A stretch of DNA of 64,000 nucleotides from assembly GCF_947179165.1 (NCBI RefSeq), contig NC_077238.1, forward strand, positions 59,003,257 through 59,067,256. The letters are read 5' to 3'. Below are positions 1 to 11,530 of the stretch, one piece after another. Positions within the stretch are counted from its first letter, which is position 1. Every line of letters begins with the position of its first letter. The position numbers and the translations under genes are program-made. Under the pieces are notes generated by a model. That model ran no database searches, was not told the origin of the DNA, and was given only the letters and a program-made list of their open reading frames with translations. The DNA is from Solanum dulcamara. Its lineage: Eukaryota; Streptophyta; Magnoliopsida; Solanales; Solanaceae.

Positions 1-348
1 TTGAGACTGTGATGAGGTATATGGTCTGCGAGACCCCCATGGGTCCTTCTTGATAACACAACTCGACTAGTGTATACGACAGGTTGTGCTACATCCTTGA
101 TTCCACCGTACCATCATATCATTACATCATCATATTACATTGCATTGATACCTGTGATACTTGACCTATTTGATTAACTTTTATATTGAACTATATGTAT
201 GTGCTTAATATAATCATGTCGTTCTACACAAATTGGCGGTAGCATAGCCGAAGTGGGAATTTTCTGCGTACTTTTTTGCATAAAGGTGGAAGTGTTCCTT
301 AGTTTATTTCATAGTTGTTGATTAAATTGTTATACTCATTCAGTTAAA
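1..348 (+). mobile_element. Ty3-type LTR fragment (family H), left piece
   Basis: This is the interior of a plant Ty3/gypsy-type LTR whose 5' part lies outside the window. It matches the stretch around 59930-60240 closely over about 300 bp, including the words GTATACGACAGG and GATTCCACCGTACCA. The LTR stops at 348 and resumes at 19537, where the text continues the same family (compare 60210-60350) and ends at 19836 in GGGTCGTGACA. The 19.2 kb between is therefore an insertion. Sequence 344-348 (TTAAA) is repeated at 19537-19541 as the target duplication. No reading frame here looks real. Confidence 0.8.
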
Positions 349-2120
349 TTATAACATTCAATTATACCTTTCGAAATAAATATAGACGATTGTTAGCAGT
401 ATATTTTACCCAACTAAGACTCGAGGTAGAACCCACACTTAATAGATTGAAACAAGTTCTATTAGCTATCACTATTCTGTTGTAGTTTCTATTTCACAAA
501 AATAAAGATGCATAAAGTAAAAGTGGGGGTTTTGGTTTTCATTTAAGAGATAATGACAATGTAATAATAAGTAAACAAAGTTAAAGTTGTAAACAATATG
601 AAAACTTGCTAGGGTTATGATTCCCATGACTTTTGACTTAATAGACAACTCGTATTCATGATATCGAGTCAATGTATTGCATCTAAAATCTAGCGAGTTA
701 GGTAATATCTAATTCACCTCCCAGTCCATATTTGATGTATCGCATTCAACTCCTTCCAATCTCAGAATGTATACAATAATAACCCTCGCCCTGGATACCA
801 AAGTACTATCTCCTGTCGGTCTCAAGTAACTTAGACGAAGTTTATCCCTTCTTTTGAAGTCAGACTCTTCGAATTTCTGTTGTGATTTTCTTATCCTAAT
901 CACTACCTCCCACCTAGGCAAGCAATGAATACTAGAAATTTCTTAATTCGTGCACTCACTAAGAAAGACTTTTGAATGAAGAAATCACAATGCATGCAAA
1001 AACAAATCACGAATATCAATCCTACGTTTGCCTATTCTAGTTAAGTTGTCATGGTTCCCACAATCCTAGTTATAGGACTCGCTATGCATAATTACACGAA
1101 AAGAAACAATAACTTGTGTATAATTAATGAAACAATACATACAAAGTGATAAAAAATCAACACAATAACCAAATGATGTAAACTAGCAAGCAAAACTTGA
1201 TTCAAGTCTCCAAAGATTGCCAAGAAACACAAGTTGTCGTGTGGTTCCTTTAGCTAGTCTCCAGCGTTTGTTGCCAAGGAATCAAGACTCAAAAATGTAG
1301 ATTAGTTCATGTATAATATCCTTCAAACATCAGGGGAAAAGTGGTAAAAATAATGCCTTAAACCTAGAACAAAATAAGGTATTTATAGAAGTCTAAAACT
1401 AGTCCTAAACCAACTAGGAAAAGAAGATTTGGTGGACTTCGGATTACCCTAGATGGGAGCCACCACTCCATGTTGTGATCCTACTTGCCCCTTGGTGTCT
1501 TTCCACCGCACCACGGTATCCACGACGACCAATGGTGAGCACCACGGCTCGTGGTGATGGCCTTGGTGGTTTCCTTGGCCATGTTGCTTTTTGCCTTGGC
1601 TCCTGGTAGTTGCCTTCTCCATGCTACTACTTGCCTTGGTATTTTGGTGTCTGGACACACAACCATGGAACATACCATGGCTCGTGGTGGTGCTTTCTAT
1701 GTGTGAGCCTTATCCAATTTCCTGGCAGCTTTCCTAGGAGCCTTCTTCACGGATGGGGAGCTTCTTCATGGCCAGTATTGCACACCACAGTACGTGGTGT
1801 CTTTCTTAGTTTACATACTTGTTCAAAACATGGTTCTTCCACCTCCACATGTACAATACAATATCCTTCAAGGCCCGGTGAAGTTCGTTCTTTGAGTTCC
1901 CCTTTCAAGTTGTCACGAATCCTTGCCAAGCTCAAGTCAATTTAGTACTTCATGGATATTTTGTTTTCCTTGTGAACTCTCCTCAACACCAAAATTCCAA
2001 CATATTTCAATTGCCCTGAAAACTAACCAAAACACATATCAAACTAACAAAAAGCGCTTGAGAACTTACAATAATTCCTTGTTTTGGGTGTCATAAATGT
2101 CATCTTTTGGAGTCACATCA
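349..2120 (-). repeat. E1 3' LTR
   Basis: This copy aligns along its length with 5253-5654 and 18178-19536. On the minus strand it starts TGATGTGACTCC and ends at 349 with a decayed CA (TT on plus, where the sister LTR has TG at 5253). A polypurine-like AAGTTGAGGGTGT lies just inside it, at about 2121-2133. The LTR holds a cluster of self-complementary words around 1540-1692, for example CACCACG-GCT-CGTGGTG at 1540-1556, and a TATA box near 1379-1391. Reading frames here are accidental. Confidence 0.85.
1379..1391 (-). promoter_or_regulatory. E1 LTR TATA box (3' LTR copy)
   Basis: The minus strand reads TTCTATAAATACC, a good plant TATA box. It is conserved in the sister LTR at 18797-18809. 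It lies downstream, in the element's sense, of the palindromic word cluster at 1455-1692, as expected for the U3 promoter of an LTR. Confidence 0.6.
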
Positions 2121-4200
2121 ACACCCTCAACTTAGAATTGTTAGTTGTTCTTAAGAAATAGCAACATAAAACCAAATGACGCATAAATATTAGCAACTCA
2201 TAGGAAATATATAGCAGCCATATAACATAAATTTCATGCCCAACTTCACTTATGCAATGCACTCATGCTCTAACCAATATTGCAAGGATTACTTAATAAC
2301 ATGTGATATTCTTAGCTAACCAAATCAATGCAAATAGTCATATACTAGTCAATGTAGCTACCAAACAACACAATCACAGTTCCCTCTCCACAAATAAGTC
2401 TCTCACACGGTGTATAAATGATAAACAGAGACCGAAAAAGAACTACTCGCTCTCAAAAGAAGTTCAAACAACGTAAAAGTAAAGACCATAAGCTTGCCCT
2501 TATTTTCAACACTTCAACTCTTGAATAACCTTTTTAGGATCACAATAGGAATTTTTAGGCTTGTAACTTAGGCTCAGGCTCAAATAGGGTACATTTGGGA
2601 TAAGAGTGACCCCTTTGCCCTTTTAAATGCTACTTTGACTTAGATACTTGTTTTCAACCCCCAAACTCTTGTTTTTCCCTTATTTCCTCATTCATTTTTC
2701 TCGGGAGTGATTTTCGCTTTTGTTCAATCTTAATTTTTTCTTTATGACATATTTTTGCACTTGTTTTCTTTTTCACTTCCAGCCACAACCCATGCTTTTC
2801 TTTTCTTCTCATTCCACCATTCTTTTCATACCCTAACTTTGTTGTTTTTTCTTATGGTAGCCACCCTTAACTTAGGCTTTTGGTCTAAGTTGAAGTGCAT
2901 AATCTCCTAAGAGGGACTAGGGCCAAGATAAAGATTCAAAAATTGATTCTCCTTATAGTAGACAGCCTCAGCTTAGGCTTTTAGCTTGAGTTGAGGTACA
3001 CATTGTCCTTGAAGGGACCAGGGCCAAGATTTGGATTCACAGACAGAAAGGAAAAGTGAATTTTGGTTAATTAAAGAAAAGGTCTATTCCATCTCAAACT
3101 TTTGGTTCAAAGGGTACAATTTTATTTGATTGGTTAAATTTGGGCTAAGTGACTCATTATCAACAAAGGCCTATGATTCTGTCCTAATCCAGCTACCTTA
3201 TTGTTTCAGTGAGACTCATCAGGCAAGTTCTAGCTTACGAATGCATCAATCAAACTACACAAATTGAGCTCTCACACATATGACACTGATCTTTTGCTAT
3301 TTAGCACTAATCAACATAGTCATAACTAGAAAATCACCATATACAATATTACAAAGATTCTAGAAAATTAGTTATCACATTTGAGATGCAATCACACAAT
3401 CATTCACAAATTTCTGAATAGGGACCATTTCCATTTTCTTTTACTTTTACGGGCTTACTACAAACTTCTATAGATACTTGTATTCATACAAACAACCTAA
3501 ACATGCTAGTTCTACTAGATAATACACCTTTATAGAAAAGAAATATGAAAACAAAAACTCCAAAGGGTTTCAGGATGCCCTACTCCCCACTAAATTTTGT
3601 GCATTGTCCCCAATGCACTCAAAAACTCCAAAACTGAAAACAAGGGAGATGATCACACCTATGATTCCCTAAGCATCAGTAGTAGGTTACCTTACTACTC
3701 AAACTTCATCAAGTATCCACATGGGTTTCCTCCCATGAATCTCCTGATTTATTGTCGCGGCAAGACATCCTCAAACTACACTATTTCTCCATTCTTGGAT
3801 TTTGAACAATGTCACTAGGTAGTGCAACATTCTTCCTTTGATTCACTGTGGCAAACAATTTCCCCATTCATTTCTCTAACTACCTTATAGAGGTTAAGTG
3901 TGACTCTACCACTTGGGTCATTTTTGATATGTCGCCTTTTAGCTCCTTGAGCACAGATTCTGTAGATTCTGTCTTTTGTAGTGCTTTAGTCAAGATCTCC
4001 TCCATTCTTGAGTTGGTTGCTCCACCTCTATCTCTATTTCTGAGATACACTTAAAGGATCCTCAGACCATTTTTGTATGGATCCTTGTTATTCCAGTTAC
4101 CTTGATCATGGTGTTTAACCCTATCATATTATCCATCTCTTTGAAAGTTTTGACCTTGGTTACCAGAATTGTATATGCAAAAACCTTCCTAGTCATTTAT
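2121..4200 (-). other. E1 internal region without pol
   Basis: This 2.1-kb stretch lies between the end of gag and the 3' LTR. It is AT-rich and pyrimidine-patched, and no reverse transcriptase, RNase H or integrase motif was found in any frame. Two related blocks, around 2870-2960 and 2960-3060, share an AACTTAGGCTTTTGG-like core and a following AGGGACNAGGGCCAAGAT, so they look like an old tandem duplication. I see no gene. It is probably the structural or non-coding interior of a non-autonomous element. Confidence 0.6.
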
Positions 4201-5115
4201 TTACTTAACTTCTTCATTACTGGGTAGGTCATCATAGAGATTTGCAGCATCCACATCATTTACATTTTCCATCCCACCACCTAGCAGTCGTTTGATCAGA
4301 AAGTCCATCTGGGTTTGCATGTGTGTCATGTCTTGATCACGTTCCTTTTCTCTTATCTTCTTCTCTGCTGACATCTCAAGTGGGAAGCTAAAACCTCCCA
4401 TATCATTGTCTCTAGTATACTAGGCTCTGTTATTCATTATGAGCTGATCCAAGATTATTGTGGCCTTTTGAAATGACTTGGCCATAAATGATCCTCCACA
4501 AGCTTCCTCTATGACTGGCTTGGTCACAAAGTTGCAAGACCTATAAAATAAATCTTTCGAATACTTGTCACTCAGGTTTTGGTTTGGAAACTGCTTCAGC
4601 TTCTACCTGAATCTCTTCTAAGTCTCACGAAATACGTTAGAAGGTAGTTGCTTATAGGCACCAGTCTCTTCTTTGATTTGAAGTTTCTTAGATGGTGGGA
4701 AAAACCTCTCAATAAATGCTTTCCTTAGCACCCTGCAGGTTGTGATCGAGTTATGTGGAAGGTGGTCTAACCACTTCAATGCTCCCCTAGACATTGATAA
4801 TGGAAACAGACATAGTCGTACAACAGATTGGCTAACCACAGGGATTTCAGATGACTTGTAGGTAGCAATAAAGTTCATCAAGTATTGGTTGGCATCATCA
4901 CCTGTCGCTGCACTAAATGATCCTTTTAAGTTGAACATTTGTACCATAATGCTAGTGATAGTAAAATTTATACCTTGAGGTATTGGTGGGTGAACTGTAG
5001 CTCCCATAGCTCCTACGCCATCTGTATTAGCATCATCCTCAACTAGGACATCATCTATGACATGGTTTTTAGCTAGCTCTATCAGCCTTTTCTCTTTACG
5101 CTCTTGCGCATTCAT
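4201..5115 (-). pseudogene. E1 gag relic (Ty3, Athila/Tat type)
   Basis: The longest open part starts at 5115 and runs 165 codons; the same frame continues to 4201 past in-frame TAG codons. Residues 70-165 fit the Ty3 retrotransposon gag domain: a DDANQYLMNF segment, then RLCLFPLSMSRGALKWLDHL, then IERFFPPSKKLQ, in the order usual for plant Athila/Tat gag. The TAG codons fall where relatives have Trp, consistent with TGG to TAG transitions. Gag would form the particle. The primer site lies 115 bp upstream and no polymerase follows. The fragment is not translatable as one protein. Confidence 0.8.
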
Positions 5116-5231
5116 CTTTCAAATGGACTTTTGCAATTCAGAATTGTAGGGAATTAATGGTTTACCCTTACTGTGGGTGGTTGGAATGCGGTACCTGGAA
5201 TTGCAATTAATAGAATATTTCAAAGTTATAT

Positions 5232-5249
5232 TCCCCGACAATGGCATCA
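5232..5249 (-). other. E1 primer binding site (degenerate)
   Basis: The minus strand reads TGATGCCATTGTCGGGGA. This is a decayed form of the TGGCGCCNTTGCCGGGGA primer site, complementary to tRNA-Asp, used by Athila-type elements. It sits 4 bp inside the 5' LTR end at 5253, as expected. Confidence 0.7.
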
Positions 5250-5252
5250 TTT

Positions 5253-5654
5253 TGATAATGTTCAATTATACCTATCAAAAGAAATATAGACAATCGTTAG
5301 CAGTATAGTTTACCCAACTAAGAGTCGCGGTCTAACCCATAGAGAATAGGTTAAAACAAGTTCTATTAGCTATCACTATTCAGTTGTAGTAGCTACTTCT
5401 CGAAAATAAATATGCATAAAGTAAAAGTAGGGGGTTTTATTTATGAGTAAATGATAATGTGATAACAAGTAAACAAGGTTAAAGTTGTAAACAATATAAA
5501 AACTAGACTAGGGTTATGATCCCCATGACTTTTGACTTAATAGACAACTCGTATTTATGATATTGATTCAATGTATTACATATAAAATCTAGCGAGTTAG
5601 GTAACATCTAATTCACCACCCGGTCCTTCTTAAGCATATCTCATTCATCTCTTC
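5253..5654 (-). repeat. E1 5' LTR, 3' portion
   Basis: The sequence aligns with 349-740 of the other E1 LTR. It stops at 5654 where E2 begins (TGTAACACC) and continues at 18178. The minus-strand LTR end is TCA at 5253-5255, followed by the primer site. Confidence 0.85.
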
Positions 5655-6031
5655 TGTAACACCGTAAATATTTTCTGCTAAGACTCAAACCATTCTTCAT
5701 ATGTGTATAGAGTTGAACTGAATGATTTTTAATTGTGTGTATGAGTTAGGATGAATTCCTAAGTATTTCAAAAGTATTATATGTGGTTTAGGGTCATAAG
5801 GGATCTTTAAAACCAAGTCAAGCCCAAAATATTTCTATTTACTAAGTGTTCATATGAGACCATAGAAGGGTGAACTTCAAACGACCATATTTCCTAAAAT
5901 ATAACAAATTGGGTGGCCCATAACTATCAAATTAAAGGTCTTTGAGTCTTTTTTCCAACTCCACTAAGATTACAATTTTTGGAGTTCGGAGTAAAAAGTT
6001 AGGTTCTCTCAACCAGAAGGGTGCGCACCTA

Positions 6032-6046
6032 GTCCGCATCGCGGAC
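6032..6046. promoter_or_regulatory. Palindromic word in E2 LTR
   Basis: GTCCGC-ATC-GCGGAC has perfect 6-bp arms and a 3-bp centre. GTGCGCAC at 6021-6028 is a second perfect palindrome. A decayed copy of the word follows near 6105-6120. The cluster is about 370-460 bp from the LTR start, and a TTGGTCTTTTC box follows at 6175. Confidence 0.5.
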
Positions 6047-6644
6047 TTGGCAAGTTTTTGCTTCAACTTGAAATTTCAACAAAAAATAAACTATATGGGA
6101 ACAAGTCCGTGATGCAGACCTATTCCAACTTAGTTCAAATTCTTCTAGTTTTCATATTTTTTGGGAGGGGATTTTTGGTCTTTTCTCCACTACGTTTTAG
6201 GGCTAAAATACGCCCCTTATCATTATCCTAGGGGTGTTTTCTTCTCATTCACCCCTAGAGCTTTTGAGATAAGAGATGTGGAAGGAGAAGAAGAGATAGG
6301 ATTCAAGATCTTCAAGTTGGGTCTTTGATTTTTGTTAAGATAATCTTCATTTCAAGTATGTAAGGCTACTCATAATATTGGATTGAGTTCATCCACGTGC
6401 CCTACAACTTTATTAATTTGTGTTGAGCTGAGTTTGAGGTTCAATGAGTTGAGTTCTTGAGTTATCTATAATTTCTATTAATTTTTGTATATAAATTCAT
6501 ATATATTAATGATGTTCTTGGATTGAGTTTTGTTGAGAGTATGGATTCATGTATTCATTCACATGAACCCAAGATGAGATTTCATTTTTTCTTAATTTGT
6601 CTTGAGGTTGAGATTGAAGGTTTTCATGTATAACTAAAATATTT

Positions 6645-7260
6645 CTTTCAAAGTGAGGTGATGCATATTTTAATGAGTTTGATGAAATTGATCATAGAGT
6701 TAAATGAGGATTTTGGAGTAAGATATTTGATGATGATGTAAATGATGTTCATCTTTAAAAAGTGAAATGGTTGACGAAGATGTAATGTTGATGATGATGT
6801 TTTGAGATATAATGAATTGGAGTCTAATGTGACTACATGATATAGTTTGCATAATTCGATTTGACTGGAGTCTTGTGAGCACTTTGAGTATAAATGATTA
6901 TTTAAAAAGGAGTTTTAGTAATGATTTGTGGACATTTTTTCATAAAATATTGCTTTCAAAGTGAGGTGATGCATATTTTAATGAGTTTGATGAAATTGAA
7001 CATAGAGTTAAATGAGGATTTTGGAGTAAGATATTTGATGATAATGTAAATGATGTTCATCTTTAAAAAGGGAAATGGTTGATGAAGATGTAATGTGGAT
7101 GATGATGTTTGAGATGTAATGAATTGGAGTCTAATGTGACTACATGATATGGTTTGCATAATTCGATTTGACTGGAGTTTTGTGAGCACTTTGAGTATAA
7201 ATGATTATTTGAAAAGGCGTTTTAGTAATGATTTGTGCACATTTTTGCATAAATTATTAT
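6645..7260. repeat. 308-bp tandem duplication in E2
   Basis: Two adjacent copies with a period of 308 bp start at about 6645 and 6953; the block GTGAGGTGATGCATATTTTA is at 6653 and 6961. The copies differ by only a few substitutions and small indels, so this duplication is younger than the LTR divergence seen elsewhere in the nest. Reading frames inside it are chance. Confidence 0.85.
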
Positions 7261-8169
7261 GCACTATTTTCAGTTTAAAGAATAGTTATTTTCATCTTTT
7301 ATTTAGAAAGAGTTTGAGCATGAGTATTTTGAGTATAAATGAGTTGAGCATTTTTATATTAAAACGTCTATTTTGAGTTTGACTTGAGGAATGAAAATTA
7401 TGTTTTAAATGCATTTAATATTTACTGCATGATTGAGTTGAAAGCATGTCTTAATTGAAAACACTAGCAATTGTTGATTTGGAGTCTTGATGAGTCATGA
7501 ATGAGTCTTAAAAGGATTGCCTAATTGAGTGAAGTTGTCACGACCCAACCCCATTGGCCGTGACGGGTGCCCGAATTGGGCACTCGCGTATATCCCTGCT
7601 ATCTATAAGTAAATCTGTTCCCTATTTAAGTTATAGCACATCAATAAGCAGGATAACATATAAGCCGGCGAGGCTTATCATAGGCACCATTGTACATACA
7701 TGCATATACAACCTATATACATGACCACAGACCTCTAAGAGTAAGAACAGTAACGTAAGGCGGGACATGACCTCCACCGTACCCGTGAACAAATAAATAT
7801 ATACATCAAAGGTTAATACCAAAACTAGGCTCCGGCATAATGGAGCGCTTTTGAAATGCTGAGTGTAACTCCTACACTAACAGATCCCCAAAGTGTGTAT
7901 CTGTACCTGCGGGCATGCACTCAGCCCCCTGAAGAAAGGGGAGTGAGTACGACATATATACTGAGTATGTAAAGCATAGACATCATAAGTAGATTACAGT
8001 TGGCGTAGGGATGCAGGGGGAAAGTATAATATTTAACCATTTACCATACTTGCATCGTATAAAAGAAAGTCATACATATTTCCATCACGTATTGTGCCTG
8101 GCCCATTAGGGGACTCGGTGTACCATCTACATCATTCTGTCATCATAAGCATACACATATTATTAGCGT

Positions 8170-8600
8170 TGTGGAACGTACAGACCAATCCATATATATA
8201 GTAAGTATATATCGAGGAACGTACGGCCCGATCCGCATATCGTATAATAATACCAGGGAATATTTGGTCCGATCCACATATCATATAGTAATGCCGAGGA
8301 ACGTTCGGCTCAATCCACATATCATATAGTAATGCCGAGGAATGTTCGGTCTGATCTACATATCATATACCGTAACCGGCCATTTATGGGACTCAATGTC
8401 ATCATATCATCATATACCGTACCTGACCCTTTATGGGATTTGATGTCATCATATTATCATATACCATACCCAGCCCTTTATGGGACTCGGTGTCATAATC
8501 ATCATATACCATACCCAGCCCTTTATGAGACTCGGTGTCATAATCATCATATACCGTACCCAGCCCTTTATGGGCTCAGTATCATAACTTTATTATTGCA
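8170..8600. repeat. Tandem repeats in E3 3' LTR
   Basis: About four units of roughly 48 bp with the core TAATGCCGAGGAACGTTCGG occupy 8170-8370. Five units of 45-47 bp with CCCTTTATGGGACT and ATCATCATATACC start near 8371, 8418, 8465, 8510 and 8554. The same arrays occur in the other E3 LTR (14385-14750). Peptides read across them are repeat artefacts. Confidence 0.85.
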
Positions 8601-9857
8601 TTACCTTACCGTCATAGCACCATACTTATGTCAAAGACATATCAAGAGGAAAGAAGGGTAGCTCTGCGTACTTATGCCAAAACATGCCAAGAGAAAGGAG
8701 AGAACTTCACATACTTACTACTCTCCATCATATAGAAGCCTTGAGAGGCAATAACTCAACTAGTATAGGAATTCCACCATCGAGAAGTGAATAAGACTTA
8801 TAAGTCATACTTGGGGTTCTATGAATGGAATTATCCCCACATTTCGTATATCAATCAGTTAACGCTAAGACATGCCAAAAGAAAAGAAAGGGTAAGCTTC
8901 ACAGACCTTTTACAGATTACTCTTACACGTTTGCCTCGTCGTCTCTTAAACCTATTTAACATGAAAGTAATACTAAGGTTAATGACCTTTCACTTTCCAA
9001 TTTCCAACTCTACACCCAAGTATTCATAGGAGTTATTTCCTTAACCATTACCCTCGACTAGTTTGTTACTAGTTCTGAATCTACCGAACATCGGGCAGCA
9101 TCTTCCCTATAACTTCAATATCCCCGAGATTTCAACTCAACCACAATATCAACAACCATACCACCACCAACAACCAACAACATATTTACAAGTAAATCAC
9201 TTCAACCTTACACAATACAAGCTCCAAACTATGATACGAAAATAGAGTATTTTAATCTTTATTTCGCAAAATCATTAACCATATCTAATGGAGAGTTGGG
9301 TGTCTGCAACCAGAAGAACCCACACCCTTTTTAAAAAACTTTAAATCCCTACAACATGCAACCCAACTAGCTACACCCGCAACACCACAACGATAACCCA
9401 CTGCTCGACTTCGATTTAGCTATAACCACTTCAATTTAGTTTGTTTCTAATGTAAAGCATCCTTATACAATTTTTATACATCCAACCTTATTAAGGAAAT
9501 GTAATATACCTCAGAGAAAAATAATAAATTTCAATTTGAAAGGGAAGCCCTTACCTTGCCCGAAACACGTCAAACTCGTCGAAACTTACCTCGGAAGTTC
9601 CTTTAGCACGCCTAAAATTTTGTGTCTATTTGCTAACATTTTGGGCTGCTACAAACCATAAATGTTCATTACTAAAACCTTCATAAAATTGTGGTACACC
9701 CTAGATAATTAATTTATGGAGCGAAATTGAAGAACTCACCTTTTTTCCCCAAAATCGTACCTCTCTCTATAGCTTCAAGTTTGCTCTTCTCTTCTTTTCT
9801 TGAATATTTTTTTGATAAAGATAAAGCCTAAAGGATAAGTATGAATTAAAGTCATCA

Positions 9858-9860
<3 letters not shown>

Positions 9861-9897
<37 letters not shown>
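9861..9897. repeat. (AT)n microsatellite at the E3 TATA position
   Basis: This is a 37-bp AT dinucleotide run. In the sister LTR the same position holds only TATATATA (about 16036-16044). The run probably grew from the LTR TATA box. Confidence 0.8.
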
Positions 9898-9899
<2 letters not shown>

Positions 9900-9915
9900 C
9901 CACCTTAGGGGAGTA

Positions 9916-10115
9916 ACACGTGTCAAGCCCTAAGTGGTGACACATGTCAAGCCCTAAGTGGTGACACGTGTCAATCCCTTATTGGGACAACACATCCCTT
10001 CCTATAATTACAGGCTACCATATGGCATGTGGGTCCCACCCCCTTTGCTCTAGCTGCTGCTACATGGAACTCCCAGCTGCTGCCACATGGCACTCTCCCA
10101 TACTGCCACGTGGCA
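9916..10115 (-). promoter_or_regulatory. G-box palindrome array in E3 U3
   Basis: Words centred on CACGTG or one-base variants recur: ACACGTGT (9916-9923), GACACATGTC (9939-9948), GACACGTGTC (9963-9972), TGCCACATGGCA (10081-10092) and the perfect 12-bp palindrome TGCCACGTGGCA (10104-10115). The first three are spaced by 23-24 bp. CACGTG is the plant G-box bound by bZIP and bHLH dimers. On the minus strand the array lies just upstream of the TATA run at 9861-9897. The sister LTR has the same array at about 16060-16265. Confidence 0.65.
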
Positions 10116-10620
10116 CTTTCTTTTTCCCCTCGTGGGTTTGTAATCTCATCTTATTTTATGAACCTATATAATCCTTTCTACGTAAGCTTGGTATGTACTC
10201 TAGTAACTTAAGTATGTAAGATTTCCAAGCTAGAAGCTTACATAAATAAGTCGAGTCCTACAACTCATTGTTTGGTCTCCAATTTTTTTCGGATTCTTCT
10301 AACTCTATTTCCAATCCTCTCTACTATGGGGTATCACATTCTCCTTTCCTTAGAGTTTTTTGATAGCGTTATAGATTATCCAGTTCACATGGTAAGTCTT
10401 AAGAAGCTTAATAGTTCTTAAGAAGTCTTAAGAAACTTTAGAAAACCTTAAGAAACTTAAGAGGCTTACGATCCTTCCAATAAACATAAGAGTCTTTCAA
10501 GAGACTCAAGATCTTATACAGACTATATGCAGAGTTTCTCTATTCTATTGCAATAATGTATTCTTCATTGAGCTATCACTATGAGAGTACCAAAGGTTGG
10601 GATTACCTATAGCGTAAGAA

Positions 10621-11530
10621 GTAGGTACATATACTTGTGTTTCATTTCCTCCTCCGCTTCCCAAGTCATCTCTTCATGATTTTTATTTCTCCACAATACC
10701 TTGACAAAAGCTACGTCCTTAGTTCATAATCTTCTACTTTGCCAACCCAGGATGGAGATAGGTTGCTTCTGTAGGATAACTCCTTTGTTACCTGGATACC
10801 CTCTACAGGATATACCCGGGTTGGATTACCAACATACTTGCAAAGCATTGATACATGGAAGACTGGATATACCACTTCCAGATTTGCTGGTAAGTCCAAC
10901 TCGTAGGCAACCTTGCCTATTCGATGGAGGATCTAATAAGGTCAATGCATCTCAGACTAAGGTCCTCTTTCTTGCTGGCTCTCATTACTTTCTCTGTGGG
11001 CGACGCTTTCGAGAGTGCTTAATTATAACTTGAAACCTTAGAGATCGATGTCGATTATCCGCGTATGACTTCTGTCGACTTTGTGCTACTAATAATCTCT
11101 CCCGAATAAGCTTTACCTTCTATACCGCCTATTGGACCACGTCTGGGCTTATTAGTTGTGTTTTACTAACACTAAACCAACCAATTGGCGGCCTATAATA
11201 TCTGCTATACAAAGTCTCATACGGGCCACCTGGATACTGGAATGATAGTTAATAGCGTAAGTACTCTTTACAGGTGGTAGGCAATTATCTGTGTTACCTT
11301 TGGGGTCAACCATATAGGCCTGCAACATATCATCTACCGTGTAGCTACCAATCTTAGTCTGTCCATCAGTCTGAGGGTAAAATGGTGTACGAAGACCTAT
11401 CTGTCTTCCCAATCTCTTCGCAGACTGATCTTCGGTAGTTAACTGTAACTTGGGATGCTTCATCTGGGATAATAGATATAGGGACTCCATAAGGTCCTAC
11501 CACCCTCTTAACCTATAATTTTACACAATT
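10621..11530 (-). pseudogene. E3 integrase C-terminal relic
   Basis: This is a broken Ty3/gypsy integrase read toward lower coordinates. Around 11490-11350 a frame-shifted PISII-D segment is followed by FYPQTDGQ, the integrase core hallmark. At 11290-11210 NYHSSIQ fits the usual NSYHSSIQMAP segment. At 10899-10711 PVFHVSMLCKYVGNP is the linker to the C-terminal domain. Another frame (10700-10621) gives VKVLWRN and MTWEAE, as in chromovirus integrase tails. Stops and frameshifts occur throughout. Integrase would insert the cDNA; this copy cannot. Confidence 0.8.

Larger units (their letters stand above)
7536..10510 (-). repeat. E3 3' LTR
   Basis: From 8224 to 10510 it aligns with 14376-16640. 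It contains two families of 45-48-bp tandem units (8170-8600), a dinucleotide run (AT)n at 9861-9897, and a G-box palindrome array (9916-10115) upstream of the TATA run in the element's sense. About 40 bp of the LTR start visible in the other copy (16635-16674) are diverged or lost here. Confidence 0.8.

Noticed and set aside
1449..1945. Overlapping frames on both strands in the E1 LTR
   Set aside because: They lie in the palindromic word cluster of a non-coding LTR and are low-complexity His/Gly/Trp-rich by-products.
8332..8661. Frame with repeated YPALYGTRCHNHH peptide
   Set aside because: It is a translation of the 45-47-bp minisatellite in the E3 LTR; the sister frame at 14462 differs, and there is no protein family.
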